A DNA stretch of 64,000 nt, taken from contig NZ_CP032098.1 of NCBI RefSeq assembly GCF_003544935.1, forward strand, positions 496,001-560,000. Reading direction: 5' to 3'. The notes beneath the pieces were generated by a model. It saw only the letters and a list, made by a program, of their open reading frames with translations. It was not told where the DNA came from and made no database searches. Positions within the stretch are counted from its first letter, which is position 1. Each line of letters begins with the position of its first letter. This document shows, piece after piece, positions 28,191-37,759 of this stretch. The stretch comes from Malaciobacter molluscorum LMG 25693. GTDB taxonomy: Bacteria; Campylobacterota; Campylobacteria; Campylobacterales; Arcobacteraceae. A program made the position numbers and the translations under genes.

Positions 28191-30336
28191 ATGCATAAAA
28201 AAGTTTTTTCGATATTATCAGTATCTTTTATATTGATTCCTAATATAATGCTTTCAGCTGGAACAAAAACTGATAATGTTTCTTTATCTGATGTAACAAT
28301 TGTAAGTAATTCAGATGAGAATAAACAATCTTATTATAAAACAGAATCTACCTCTGTTACGCGTACAAATACACCTCTTTTAGAAACAGCACAATCTGTT
28401 CAAATAGTTACAGATGATATATTAAATGATATGGGGATGGTAAGTCTTGATGATACATTAGATTATGTAAGTGGAATTTCAAGACAAAATGATTTTGGGG
28501 GAGTATGGGATAACTTTTCAATTAGAGGTTTTTCTGGGCATGAAAATACAGAAATAAGTATGCTAAAAAATGGTTTTGCTGATAATAGAGGATATAATGC
28601 TCCTCGTGATGCAGCAAATATTGAAAGTATTGAGGTTTTAAAAGGACCTTCTGGGGCTCTTTATGGAAATACTGAACCTGGTGGAACAATAAATATTGTT
28701 ACAAAACAACCAAAATTTACCAATGAAAATTCTATTACAACTATGGCTGGAAGTGATGATTTTTATAGACAATCAGCAGATTTAACAGGACCTTTAAGTG
28801 AATCTTTTGCTTATCGTTTAAATGTAGCAGCTGAAAATAAAAAAAGTTTCCGTGATTATATTGAGAGTGAAAGATATGTTGTAGCACCTTCATTTCTTTG
28901 GCTAATAAATGACAATACTCATTTAACATATATGGGTTGAATATATTAGACAAGAAGCTCCTTTTGATAGAGGAATAGTCGCCTTTGATGGTGATCTTAA
29001 TGGTGTTGATCATAAAACATTTTTTGGAAATCCAAAAGATGATAATATGGTACTTGAAAATTTTACGCATCAATTAATGTTAGAACATGATTTTTCAAAT
29101 AATTGGAGTACAAAAATTGGTTTAGCCTATAAAACTGGAGATTTTAAAGGAACAGGTGCAGAGGTAAAACCTTTTGTAAATGTTACTACTGATTCTTTGA
29201 TGCTTCGTTCTAGATATAAAGACTTTGAGTCAGATGATATTTCTTTGCAAGCAGATGTAAAAAATGTTTCAACTATAAAAGGTTTAAAAAATACTCTTTT
29301 ATTTGGTATGGAAACATATCGTTATGAGTTAGATTTTGCTTTATATAATTTAAATAATACAGTAAGAATGGATAATATAAGAGGTAATCCAACATATACT
29401 ACTTTAGCTACAGGAAAAGGTAATATCATAAGAGATGAAAATCAAGTGCAAAGAGGAATGGCGTTTTTTGCACAAGATGAATTAGCTTTATCTGATTCAT
29501 GGAGATTACTTGTTGGTTTAAGATATGATAAAATTGATACTCAATTAGAAGAATATAAAAAAGGTATTACATATTCTCAAAATGATTATGCCTTATCTCC
29601 TAGAATAGGCTTAACTTATCTTATTAATCCTAATTGGTCTTGGTATGCTACTTCTGGAAAATCATTTAGACCAAACTCTGGTTTAGATAAAAATGGGAAT
29701 ACTTTTGAAGCAGAAGAAGGAATCTCTTTAGAAACAGGTCTGAAATTTGAATCAGATAATAAAGACTTAGGAGCAAGTTTAGCTTTATATAGAATAGATA
29801 AAGAGAATGTATTAACAGGTTCTGATCCTAGTGGTGTTTATTCTATTGCAGCAGGTGAAGTAAGAAGTCAAGGTATAGAGTTTGATATATCTGGAAAATT
29901 AAACTCTCATATAAAAATCAATGCAAACTATACTTATACAGATACTGAAGTTACTAAAGATACAGGTGGTGCTGTTGATTGGTCAACTGGAAAAGTTGTG
30001 AATTTAGAAGGTAAAGCTTTATCAAATGTTCCTAAACACAGTGGCGCACTTCTTTTAATGTGGGAAGATGATTTATCAAATAATTCTTCTTATGGTATAG
30101 GAAGTAATGTTATATATGTAGGAAAAAGAGAAGGAAATTATATCAATAGTTTTAAATTACCTGATTATACTACAGTTGGATTACTTTCTTATTGGCAAGT
30201 TAATAAAAGTTTAAAATTAAAATTTAATGTTAATAATATTTTTGATAAAGAATATATTGCAAGTAGTTATGACCGTTCATGGGCAGTACCTGGCTCACCA
30301 AGACGTTTTACCTTAAGTATGAATTATAAATTCTAA
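28191..30336 (+). pseudogene. TonB-dependent siderophore receptor, interrupted by a 1-base frameshift
   Basis: Outer-membrane receptor for ferric siderophores split into two frames. The first part, 28191-28940, has a signal peptide (ending MLSA), the sequence VSLSDVTIVSN, and a plug domain with SIRGFSGHENTEI and EPGGTINIVTKQPKF. It stops at TGA 28938-28940 just after HLTYMG. Removing one G from the GGG at 28934-28936 restores the frame, giving HLTYMVEYIRQEAPF and then the barrel to the terminal strand FTLSMNYKF. The repaired protein is 714 residues, normal for the family. The start at 28191 has AAGGA upstream; an earlier in-frame TTG at 28164 is unlikely. Everything except the single base is intact, so the lesion is recent or a sequencing error. 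Confidence 0.85.
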
Positions 30337-30350
30337 TGTAATTTCAATTA

Positions 30351-30383
30351 AAAAAAGAGTCTATTTTAATAGACTCTTTTTTT
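30351..30383. terminator. Bidirectional terminator between the receptor and lepA
   Basis: GAGTCTATT at 30357-30365 pairs with AATAGACTC at 30368-30376. It is flanked by six A bases on the left and seven T bases on the right, so it can stop transcripts from both the receptor and the convergent lepA gene. Confidence 0.88.
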
Positions 30384-30398
30384 AATATTAAATTTACT

Positions 30399-32186
30399 TT
30401 ATATTTTTAAAACTGCCATAAAAGCTTCTTGTGGTACATTTACTTTTCCAATAGCTTTCATTCTTTTTTTACCAGCTTTTTGTTTTTCTAAAAGTTTTCT
30501 TTTTCTTGTAATATCACCACCATAACATTTTGCAGTAACATTTTTACCCATTGATTTTACCGTTTCTCTTGCAATAATTGTATTACCAATACTTGCTTGA
30601 ACAGCAACTTCAAATAATTGTCTAGGTATTAATTCTTTTAAAGCTTTGATAAATTCTCTTCCTCTTGATACTGCTTTATCTTCTGGAACAATAATTGAAA
30701 GTGCATCAACTATATCTCCTGCAACTCTAATATCAAGTTTTTTAAGATCTCCTGGTCTAAATCCAATAGGCTCATAATCAAAAGAAGCATAACCTTTTGT
30801 AGTTGATTTTAATTTATCATAAAAATCCATTACAATTTCATTCATTGGAATATCATATTCAAGTAGAACTCTTTTACCTAAATAATCCATTTTTACTTGG
30901 ATCCCTCTTTTGTCATTTAGAAGTTTGATAACATTTCCTAAAAATTCATCAGGAACTAGTATTGTAGCTTTTACATATGGTTCATAAATTGTTTGAATAT
31001 AATTTGGCTCAGGTAGTTCTGATGGATTTTGAATAATTATTTTTTCACCATCTGTTTTAAGAACTTCATATACAACTGTTGGTGCAGTAGCAATTAAATC
31101 TAAATCAAACTCTCTTTCTAGTCTTTCTTTGATAACTTCCATATGTAGCATTCCAAGAAAACCTGTTCTAAATCCGCTTCCAAGTGCAGCTGAACTCTCT
31201 GGTTCAAATGAGATAGAAGAGTCATTTAGTTGAAGTTTAATTAGTGCTTCTCTTAGATCTTCAAACTTATCTGTTTCTATTGGATATAATCCAGCAAATA
31301 CAAAAGGTTTAGCTGGTTCAAAACCTCCAATTGGTTTTTGTGTTGGATTTTTTGCATCAGTCATCGTATCTCCAACTGCAATTCCATCTAAAGTTTTAAG
31401 ACCAAGTACAACAATACCAATTTCGCCTGTTTTAATCTCTTTTGTTTTTTCTCTATTTATTGGATGTGGATACATTAAATCAAGTACTGGATGCTCAACT
31501 TTAGTATTCATCATTTTAAGAACTTGACCTTTTTTTATACTACCATCATAAACTCTTACCAGTGCTAATGCACCAAGGTAATTATCAAACCAAGAATCAT
31601 AAATCAGTGCTTTAGTAGAAGCATTTTCATCTCCTTGTGGTGCTGGAATTCTATCTACGATTGAGTCAATTAACTCTTTTACTCCTAATCCTGTTTTAGC
31701 ACTAACTAAATTATGTTCTGTACAATCTAACCCTATTGCTTCTTCTGTCTCTTCAAGAACTCTCATAGGATCAGCACTTGGTAAATCAATTTTATTAACA
31801 ACTGGAAGTAGTTCTAAATCATTATCCAATGCAATATAAACATTTGCAATTGTTTGTGCTTCTACACCTTGTGTTGAATCTACAATAAGTAGTGCACCTT
31901 CTGATGAAGCTAAACTTCTACTAACTTCATAAGAAAAATCGACATGCCCTGGAGTGTCTATTAAATTAAGTATATATTCTTGATTATCTTTTATATATTT
32001 TAATCTAACACTTTGAGCTTTTATTGTGATTCCTCTTTCTTGCTCAATTTCCATAGTATCCATCATTTGAGATGATAATTCTCTATCTGATACTGCTCCA
32101 CACTCTTGAATAATTCTATCAGCAAGTGTAGATTTTCCATGGTCAATATGTGCAATAATACTAAAATTCCTAATATTTTGTTGCAA
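30399..32186 (-). CDS. lepA: Elongation factor 4 (LepA)
   Basis: Ribosome-associated GTPase that back-translocates stalled ribosomes and aids ribosome biogenesis. At 595 residues it has the standard length. The G-domain motifs are [10 protein letters not shown] (G1), DTPGHVDF (G3) and NKIDLPSA (G4). The LepA-specific C-terminal domain ends with [20 protein letters not shown]. It has no close operon partner. Confidence 0.97.
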   Translation of the reverse strand: MQQNIRNFSIIAHIDHGKSTLADRIIQECGAVSDRELSSQMMDTMEIEQERGITIKAQSVRLKYIKDNQEYILNLIDTPGHVDFSYEVSRSLASSEGALLIVDSTQGVEAQTIANVYIALDNDLELLPVVNKIDLPSADPMRVLEETEEAIGLDCTEHNLVSAKTGLGVKELIDSIVDRIPAPQGDENASTKALIYDSWFDNYLGALALVRVYDGSIKKGQVLKMMNTKVEHPVLDLMYPHPINREKTKEIKTGEIGIVVLGLKTLDGIAVGDTMTDAKNPTQKPIGGFEPAKPFVFAGLYPIETDKFEDLREALIKLQLNDSSISFEPESSAALGSGFRTGFLGMLHMEVIKERLEREFDLDLIATAPTVVYEVLKTDGEKIIIQNPSELPEPNYIQTIYEPYVKATILVPDEFLGNVIKLLNDKRGIQVKMDYLGKRVLLEYDIPMNEIVMDFYDKLKSTTKGYASFDYEPIGFRPGDLKKLDIRVAGDIVDALSIIVPEDKAVSRGREFIKALKELIPRQLFEVAVQASIGNTIIARETVKSMGKNVTAKCYGGDITRKRKLLEKQKAGKKRMKAIGKVNVPQEAFMAVLKI

Positions 32187-32264
32187 AGTAATTTCCTATT
32201 GATTTATATTTTACGCGATTATATCTAATTTAATGTTATGTAGTGTTTAAGTTTTTTAGTAGAT

Positions 32265-32290
32265 AAAAGATAGGAGTTTTCCTACCTTTT
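32265..32290 (-). terminator. Terminator after the OmpA-like gene
   Basis: On the minus strand, AAAAGGTAGG pairs with CCTATCTTTT through a G-U wobble, ending in T bases, 11 bases after the stop at 32301. On the plus strand the same position would be an A-C mismatch, which favours the minus orientation. Confidence 0.6.
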
Positions 32291-32300
32291 ATAGTTTTTA

Positions 32301-33344
32301 TTATTTTATAATAGTAGCTTCAACTCTTCTGTTTTTAGCTCTACCTTCTTTAGTCTCATTTGTAGCAATTGGTCTTGATTCACCATATCCATATGATTTT
32401 AATCTACTTTTATCAATTTTATAAGCTTTTAATGCTTCAACAGTTGAAAGAGCTCTTCTTTCTGATAATTTCTGATTGTATTCTTTTGTCCCTATAGCAT
32501 CAGTATGAGCTTCAATTTTTGCTTTAGTTGTAGGGAATTTTTTCATAAATTCAGCGAATCTTTTAATTTTTGATTCATATGAATTATTGATTTTTGCACT
32601 ATCAAATGCGAAATTAATATTTAAATCTGTTTTTAGTGAACAACCAACTTTATCTACAAAATCACCTTTTGGTGTATTTGGGCATTGGTCAATTGAATCA
32701 GGAACCCCATCACCATCACTATCTATTTCATCTAGTTGTGCCATTTTCTTTGGTTCTTCTTTTTTTGCAGCAATTGGTTCTTCTTTTACTGGTTGTTTTT
32801 GAACAGGAGCAACATTTGTAGCTTTTTTACCAAATGAAATTGCAAGACCTACTGTATATAAAAGTGTATTATCTCCATGATCTGCATTAATTAAATGTCT
32901 AATATCTGTTTTTAATGCTATGTCATCAGTAAATTTGTATTTATATCCGATACCATAATTTCCAAATAATCCAGAATCATTTCTGTTATCTTCATTACTA
33001 AATACTTCAACACCAGCACCTACTAATCCATAAATTGAAGAGTTCTTTGTAATCTCAAAGTCTTTAATTACGTTAGTAAAAAGTCTTGTTATTTGTGTAT
33101 CTCCACCATGACGATAATCAACTTCACCTAAAGAATTTAAAAACCCTAATTCTACTTGATTAAAAAAGCTTTTATCATCTAAGTTAAACCCTAAGCTTAA
33201 CCCACCAACTCCATAATCATCATCTAAGTTTGTGTTACCTTCTGTTATAGCTCCACCAATAATTGGAGTTATTTCATATTTATATTCACTTGCAGCAAAC
33301 ATTAAACTACTACAAAGAATAGTTGATAGTAAAACTTTTTTCAT
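32301..33344 (-). CDS. OmpA-family outer-membrane protein
   Basis: A 347-residue outer-membrane protein. The signal peptide (about 1-18, ending MFAA) is followed by an eight-stranded-type barrel (about 20-178, with KFTDDIALKTDIRHLINAD near its end), a Pro/Lys/Glu linker, a calcium-binding thrombospondin type 3 repeat (DSDGDGVPDSIDQCPNTPKG, about 203-222) and a C-terminal OmpA peptidoglycan-binding domain with the conserved AHTDAIGTKEYNQKLSERRA. It links the outer membrane to the cell wall and is similar in plan to CadF/OprF proteins, but adhesion cannot be claimed from this sequence. Confidence 0.92.
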   Translation of the reverse strand: MKKVLLSTILCSSLMFAASEYKYEITPIIGGAITEGNTNLDDDYGVGGLSLGFNLDDKSFFNQVELGFLNSLGEVDYRHGGDTQITRLFTNVIKDFEITKNSSIYGLVGAGVEVFSNEDNRNDSGLFGNYGIGYKYKFTDDIALKTDIRHLINADHGDNTLLYTVGLAISFGKKATNVAPVQKQPVKEEPIAAKKEEPKKMAQLDEIDSDGDGVPDSIDQCPNTPKGDFVDKVGCSLKTDLNINFAFDSAKINNSYESKIKRFAEFMKKFPTTKAKIEAHTDAIGTKEYNQKLSERRALSTVEALKAYKIDKSRLKSYGYGESRPIATNETKEGRAKNRRVEATIIK

Positions 33345-33419
33345 AAAAAATCCTTAATTTATGTTTATTTCCAATATAACAAATAATAGATATAAAATTA
33401 TTTAAATCTAAAAATTAGT

Positions 33420-34352
33420 TTAACTTTTGAAAATAGAGTTAACTGATTCGTTATTGTGAATTCTTTTTATAGTTTCTCCAATAATATCAGCAGCAGTTAA
33501 AACTGTAATTTTATCACTTTCTTGTTTTGCCGGAATTGTATCTGAAATTACAAGTTCATCTAAAACACCATTTTCTATTCTTTCATATGCAGGTCCAGAA
33601 AGAACGCCATGAGTACAACATGCCATAACAGATGTTGCGCCTTTTTTCTTTAGTACTTCAGCTGCTTTAACTAACGTACCAGCAGTATCTACCATGTCAT
33701 CAACAAGAATAACATCTTTTCCATTAACATCGCCAATAATATTCATAACTTCAGCAACATTTGCTTTTTCTCTTCTTTTATCAACAATTACTAAATCATA
33801 ACCTAATTTATTAGCATAACTTCTTGCTCTTGCAACTCCTCCAATATCAGGACTAGCAATAATAGGATTAGCTAATTTTTTTGATTTGATATAATCAACA
33901 AACATAATTGAACCAAATAAGTTGTCAACAGGAACATTAAAGAAACCTTGGATTTGAGCAGCATGTAAATCTATTGTAATAACTCTATGAATTCCAGCTT
34001 TTTCAAGTAAATCTGCAACTAATTTTGCAGAAATCGGAACTCTTGGAGCCGCTTTTCTATCTTGTCTTGCATAACCATAATAAGGGATAACTGCAGAAAT
34101 TGATTTTGCACTTGACCTTTTTAATGCATCAATCATAATTAAAAGTTCCATTAGATTATCATTTGTTGGAGCACATGTAGGTTGAATAATAAAAACATCT
34201 TGTCCTCTTACACTTTCTGTAACTTGAACAGATATTTCACCATCACTAAATTTATTGAGGTTTGCTACACCAATAGGTTCTTTTAAGTATTCTCCGACTT
34301 TCTTTGCAAATTCAGGGTTGGCAGAACCACTAAAAAGTTTAAAACACGACAT
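33420..34352 (-). CDS. prs: Ribose-phosphate pyrophosphokinase
   Basis: Makes PRPP from ribose 5-phosphate and ATP for nucleotide, histidine and tryptophan synthesis. At 310 residues it is a class I enzyme of normal length. YGYARQDRKAAPRVPISAKL carries the ATP-binding and catalytic flap residues, DLHAAQIQGFF the metal-binding His, and VILVDDMVDTAGTL the PRPP loop. It is transcribed alone from the intergenic region at 34353-34480, divergent from the putative small RNA. Confidence 0.96.
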   Translation of the reverse strand: MSCFKLFSGSANPEFAKKVGEYLKEPIGVANLNKFSDGEISVQVTESVRGQDVFIIQPTCAPTNDNLMELLIMIDALKRSSAKSISAVIPYYGYARQDRKAAPRVPISAKLVADLLEKAGIHRVITIDLHAAQIQGFFNVPVDNLFGSIMFVDYIKSKKLANPIIASPDIGGVARARSYANKLGYDLVIVDKRREKANVAEVMNIIGDVNGKDVILVDDMVDTAGTLVKAAEVLKKKGATSVMACCTHGVLSGPAYERIENGVLDELVISDTIPAKQESDKITVLTAADIIGETIKRIHNNESVNSIFKS

Positions 34353-34482
34353 TATATTTTTTCCTTGTAATTTATTAGTATTTGTATAGTGCGATTTTAT
34401 CTAAATACTTCTTATATTGAATTTAGATGTTTTTTGTAAAAAATATATAGACTAGCAGTATATAAAATATACAGATAAAATA

Positions 34483-34510
34483 TTGATTTTTTATTTTTTC
34501 ATGTTATACT
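34483..34510 (+). promoter_or_regulatory. Promoter of the putative small RNA
   Basis: TTGATT at 34483-34488 and TATACT at 34505-34510 are 16 bases apart on the plus strand, giving a start near 34517. There is no protein gene on this strand in the gap. Confidence 0.55.
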
Positions 34511-34515
34511 TTGAC

Positions 34516-34753
34516 TGTTCTTCTAATAAAGAGAAGATTAATACAGGAATTTTTTAAGCGCGAGTCCGTTATTTTGATTACACACCTTGTAATTTTGTAA
34601 TTGCAAAATATTGTTAAGATTTTAAGCACCCGTTCATTTACTTTTAATCTTAAATTAGTTTTGTAATTTTGTGATGATTGTCAATGTTTGACTTCATATG
34701 TACTTTCTAGTGTAGAATTCTAAGAGAGAATCCCTCCTCCTCTCTTAGTTTTT
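34516..34753 (+). ncRNA. Putative structured small RNA with C-rich terminator loop
   Basis: About 238 bases between prs and mnmA, opposite in strand to both, with a promoter and an intrinsic terminator but no ORF of note. Visible hairpins are TCTTCT/AGAAGA (34519-34537), ATTTTG/CAAAAT (34592-34609), TTAAGATTTTAAG/CTTTTAATCTTAA with a CACCCG-containing loop (34614-34653), GTCAA/TTGAC (34680-34692) and the terminator. The GC-richer patches (AAGCGCGAGTCCGTT) stand out from the A+T-rich background, as is typical of RNA genes in such genomes. It does not show tmRNA, RNase P or SRP RNA signatures. A 6S RNA, or a trans-acting regulator like Helicobacter RepG, is possible. Confidence 0.6.
34720..34753 (+). 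terminator. Intrinsic terminator with anti-Shine-Dalgarno-like loop
   Basis: CTAAGAGAG (34720-34728) pairs perfectly with CTCTCTTAG (34740-34748), followed by TTTTT. The 11-base loop contains CCCTCCTC, complementary to purine-rich ribosome-binding sites. The T-run exists only in the plus direction, so it terminates a plus-strand transcript, not mnmA. Confidence 0.8.
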
Positions 34754-34755
34754 AA

Positions 34756-35793
34756 TTATTTTGAAGTATTTTCTATCCATCCACTACCAATAACTTTTTG
34801 CCCATCATAAAATACTGCAAGCTGACCTGCCGCAACTCCAAATGCTGGTTGTTTAAGTTTTATGATAGCTTTTGAATCATTTATTATTACTTCACATTCT
34901 GTTGTCACACTTCTATATCTTAACTTTACTCCACAATTAAATTTAGTATCATCTATGTACATATTTAAATTATTTGCAGTGACAAAATTTACTTCAAGTG
35001 CATCTTTTTCACCTACAACAATTGTATTATTCTTTGGATCTAATTTTGTTACAAAATGAGGAACATGTGCTCCATCTACAGTAAATCCTCTTCTTTTACC
35101 AATCGTATAATGCATATAACCTTTATGTTTTCCTACTACATTACCTTGTTGATCAAGAACATCTCCGGGGATATCTATATTTGCATGTTTTTTTACAACA
35201 TCTGTATATACAGTTTCTACAAAGCAGATTTCTTGTGATTCATTTTTTTCTGTTATTTTTTTATAAGCAACATCAAGTTGAGCTGCAAATTTTATAATAT
35301 CTTCTTTTTTATAAGTGCTCAATGGAAACATCATATATGGTAATGCTTCTTTTTCTACTTGTGAAAGAAAATAACTTTGATCTTTTGTTTTATCATCAGC
35401 TTCATAGAAAAATTTACCATCAGTTTTTGCATAATGCCCTGTTGCTAAATATGAAGCTTTATGATCTTTGGCAAACTTTAGCATAGCCCCAAATTTTATT
35501 TGTCTATTGCATTTAACACATGGATTTGGAGTTGTTCCTTGTAAATAAGAATCTACAAAATAATCGTAAACTTCTTGTGTAAATTTATCTGCTAAATCTA
35601 ATATATGATATTTAATACCTAAATATTCTGCAACATCTTTTATATATCCAATATTTTTTTCATGATAACCATCAGTTCTATTATGAAGTTTTAAATAAAC
35701 ACCTTCAACTTCAAATCCATCTTTTTGTAGCATATATGCAGTAACTGATGAGTCAATTCCTCCACTCATTCCTACCATTACTTTCTTTTTCAT
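34756..35793 (-). CDS. mnmA: tRNA 2-thiouridylase MnmA (copy 1, Campylobacterota type)
   Basis: Adds sulfur to U34 of the Lys, Glu and Gln tRNAs. A 345-residue protein with the PP-loop ATP motif GMSGGIDSS (8-16), the first cysteines in TPNPCVKCNRQIKF (Cys92, Cys95) and the catalytic Cys189 in ESQEICFVE. The middle and C-terminal beta domains follow (MHYTIGKRRGF, then AFGVAAGQLAVFYDG). The extra Cys92 in NPCVKCN distinguishes it from copy 2. It is preceded by AAAGGACAT as ribosome-binding site and, further upstream, by a decayed folK fragment. Confidence 0.92.
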   Translation of the reverse strand: MKKKVMVGMSGGIDSSVTAYMLQKDGFEVEGVYLKLHNRTDGYHEKNIGYIKDVAEYLGIKYHILDLADKFTQEVYDYFVDSYLQGTTPNPCVKCNRQIKFGAMLKFAKDHKASYLATGHYAKTDGKFFYEADDKTKDQSYFLSQVEKEALPYMMFPLSTYKKEDIIKFAAQLDVAYKKITEKNESQEICFVETVYTDVVKKHANIDIPGDVLDQQGNVVGKHKGYMHYTIGKRRGFTVDGAHVPHFVTKLDPKNNTIVVGEKDALEVNFVTANNLNMYIDDTKFNCGVKLRYRSVTTECEVIINDSKAIIKLKQPAFGVAAGQLAVFYDGQKVIGSGWIENTSK

Positions 35794-35834
35794 TTATGTC
35801 CTTTAAAAAGTCTCTTTTTAAGATTATTTTTTAA

Positions 35835-35961
35835 TAAAGGAATAATCACTGATTCTCTATTTGCCCAATTTTATGAAGAACTATTATGTTCTTCATTTTT
35901 ATAATTAATGTGAGATTTAATTTTTGGTGTTAGGCGCATCTTGAAAGGATCGCTTTCTTCC
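35835..35961 (-). pseudogene. Decayed duplicate of the folK 3' end
   Basis: Positions 35931-35961 are identical over 31 bases to 37367-37397 inside folK (the part encoding RKRSFQDAP). Positions 35835-35874 closely match 37257-37297 (the part encoding HKDWANRESVIIPL), with a 1-base deletion that breaks the frame. The stretch between has decayed. So a copy of the folK end lies between the two mnmA genes, while the intact folK lies beyond mnmA copy 2. Confidence 0.88.
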
Positions 35962-36005
35962 ATATTTATTTTTTAATGAGTAATAAAAGATGAGATTATA
36001 ACATA

Positions 36006-37103
36006 TTAATTATAATCACTAATAAATCCACCACCAAGACAATAATTACCATCATATAAAACAAGACTTTGTCCTAAAGTTACTGCTCTTTGTAGATTAT
36101 CAAATTCAACTATAACTTTTTCATCATTAACTTCTACTACGGTACATGCTTGTTTTTGCTGACGATAACGAACTTGTGCCATTAATTTATCACCAATTTT
36201 TGGTGGAGTTTCTAATACCCAATGCATATGACTAGCTTCTACATTTTTACTCATAAGTAATGGATGATTTGTATCTTGTACAATTGTTAAAGTATTATTT
36301 GTCATGTCTTTTTTAGCAACATACCATGGTTTATGAATATTATTTTCTAATTCCGTTTCTTTAATGCCTCCAAGACCAATACCTTTTCTTTGTCCTAGTG
36401 TATAACAAACAAGACCTTTGTGTTTACCTATTACTTTTCCATGTTCATCTATGATGTCTCCAGGGATTGCTTTTAAATATTGGGTAATAAATTCATCAAA
36501 TTTTTGTTTACCAATAAAACATATTCCTGTGCTATCTTTTTTATCACTTACTGGTAAATTATGTTCTTTTGCTATTTGTCTAACTTCTTTTTTTGTTAAA
36601 TCTGCAAGTGGAAACATTGCTTGAGAAAGTTGTTCACTTGATAATGCATGTAGAAAATAACTTTGATCTTTTGTATTATCTTTTGGTGTATCTAAAACAT
36701 AATGATCTTTATATTGAGCTATTTTTGCATAATGTCCAGTAGCAATAAAATCAGCACCCATTTTTTTTGCTTCATTTAAAAATACATTAAATTTAATTTC
36801 ACGATTACATAAAATATCAGGATTTGGAGTAAGACCTTTTTTTAGACCTTCTAAGAACACATCAAATACTTTTGTTCTGTACTCTTCAACAAAGTCTTTA
36901 CCTTTTACTTCAATGCCTATTAATTTACCTACTTTTTTTGCATCTTCAAACTCGATACGGTTAGGACATTGGCTACCTTCGATGCCATATTCCCAATTAC
37001 GCATAAATAAGCCTTGTACATCATAACCTTGTTGTTTTAGTAGTAATGCTGTAACTGAAGAGTCAACACCACCAGACATTCCTACTACTACTTTTTTTTT
37101 CAT
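36006..37103 (-). CDS. mnmA: tRNA 2-thiouridylase MnmA (copy 2, gammaproteobacterial-like)
   Basis: A second 365-residue MnmA. The PP-loop is GMSGGVDSS (8-16). It has the MRNWE motif and the catalytic pair in TPNPDILCNREIKF (Cys99) and DSTGICFIG (Cys195), as in the E. coli enzyme (Cys102 and Cys199 there). TLGQRKGIGLGG and the C-terminal VTLGQSLVLYDG complete the fold. It differs from copy 1 in these signatures and in length, so it is not a recent duplicate; acquisition from another lineage is likely. It is flanked by folK on the upstream side and a folK fragment on the downstream side. Confidence 0.92.
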   Translation of the reverse strand: MKKKVVVGMSGGVDSSVTALLLKQQGYDVQGLFMRNWEYGIEGSQCPNRIEFEDAKKVGKLIGIEVKGKDFVEEYRTKVFDVFLEGLKKGLTPNPDILCNREIKFNVFLNEAKKMGADFIATGHYAKIAQYKDHYVLDTPKDNTKDQSYFLHALSSEQLSQAMFPLADLTKKEVRQIAKEHNLPVSDKKDSTGICFIGKQKFDEFITQYLKAIPGDIIDEHGKVIGKHKGLVCYTLGQRKGIGLGGIKETELENNIHKPWYVAKKDMTNNTLTIVQDTNHPLLMSKNVEASHMHWVLETPPKIGDKLMAQVRYRQQKQACTVVEVNDEKVIVEFDNLQRAVTLGQSLVLYDGNYCLGGGFISDYN

Positions 37104-37120
37104 AATTTGCCTTTAAAAAA

Positions 37121-37246
37121 AAGTTCCTTTTTAAAAGAACTTATAATATTATGTTTACTTTTTTACATTGGAACAAAGTTTCAATGTAAAACAAGCTTGT
37201 CTTTAGAATATTTGAGAAAATTCTAAAGAGAACAATGAGTTGTTCT
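37121..37246 (-). repeat. Four consecutive hairpins between folK and mnmA copy 2
   Basis: Four perfect or near-perfect inverted repeats follow each other: AAGTTC/GAACTT (37121-37142), TTTTACATTG/CAATGTAAAA (37161-37191), CTTTAGAAT/ATTCTAAAG (37201-37228) and AGAACAA/TTGTTCT (37229-37246). The last covers the folK stop codon. They fill the 141-base gap and would fold in a folK-mnmA transcript as a structured spacer. Confidence 0.6.
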
Positions 37247-37721
37247 ATAAATGTTTTAAAGGAATAATCACAGACTCTCTGTTTGCCCAATCTTTATGAG
37301 GAATAATAAGTTTTTTTGTATTAATTTTCTTATCGTCAAAAAATATAATATCTATATCCAAGGTTCTAGGCGCATCTTGAAAGGATCGCTTTCTTCCCAA
37401 TCTTTTTTCTAATCTTAGCATATTTTTTAGAAAATCATTTGGTGCTAGATTAGTTTTAAGCGCAATTATACCATTTAAAAAGTCATTTTGTTCCAAAAAA
37501 CCAAAAGGTGGGTTAAGAAGTAGGGGTGATGTTATAAGTATATCAAATCTTGTATCAGCTTTTAAATATAAGAATAACTTATCAAATCTTTTTTTAACAT
37601 TTCCTATATTACCTCCTATACCGATAGTAACAAGATGTTTTTTATCTGATTCTTTTTTTGATATATATGGAAAATTATTTGTATAGTATAGTGTCAAATC
37701 ATTATTTATTTTTTTTCTCAT
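37245..37721 (-). CDS. folK: 2-amino-4-hydroxy-6-hydroxymethyldihydropteridine pyrophosphokinase
   Basis: Transfers pyrophosphate from ATP to the pterin in folate synthesis. A 158-residue protein with TIGIGGNIGNVKKRF, ITSPLLLNPPFGFLEQNDFLN and the signature RKRSFQDAPRTLDIDIIFFDD (binding of pterin and metals). An N-terminal extension of about 25 residues before the usual start is present. It lies 38 bases downstream of the M24 peptidase gene and probably shares its transcript. Confidence 0.92.
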   Translation of the reverse strand: MRKKINNDLTLYYTNNFPYISKKESDKKHLVTIGIGGNIGNVKKRFDKLFLYLKADTRFDILITSPLLLNPPFGFLEQNDFLNGIIALKTNLAPNDFLKNMLRLEKRLGRKRSFQDAPRTLDIDIIFFDDKKINTKKLIIPHKDWANRESVIIPLKHL

Positions 37722-37759
37722 TTTTCTCCTAAATCTAAACTAAAGTAAATTTATCAACT

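Noticed and set aside
34516-34753. tmRNA, RNase P RNA or SRP RNA as identity of the small RNA
   Set aside because: The tag ORF and tRNA-like ends of tmRNA, the GAGGAAAGUC core of RNase P and the GGAAG SRP tetraloop region are not present.
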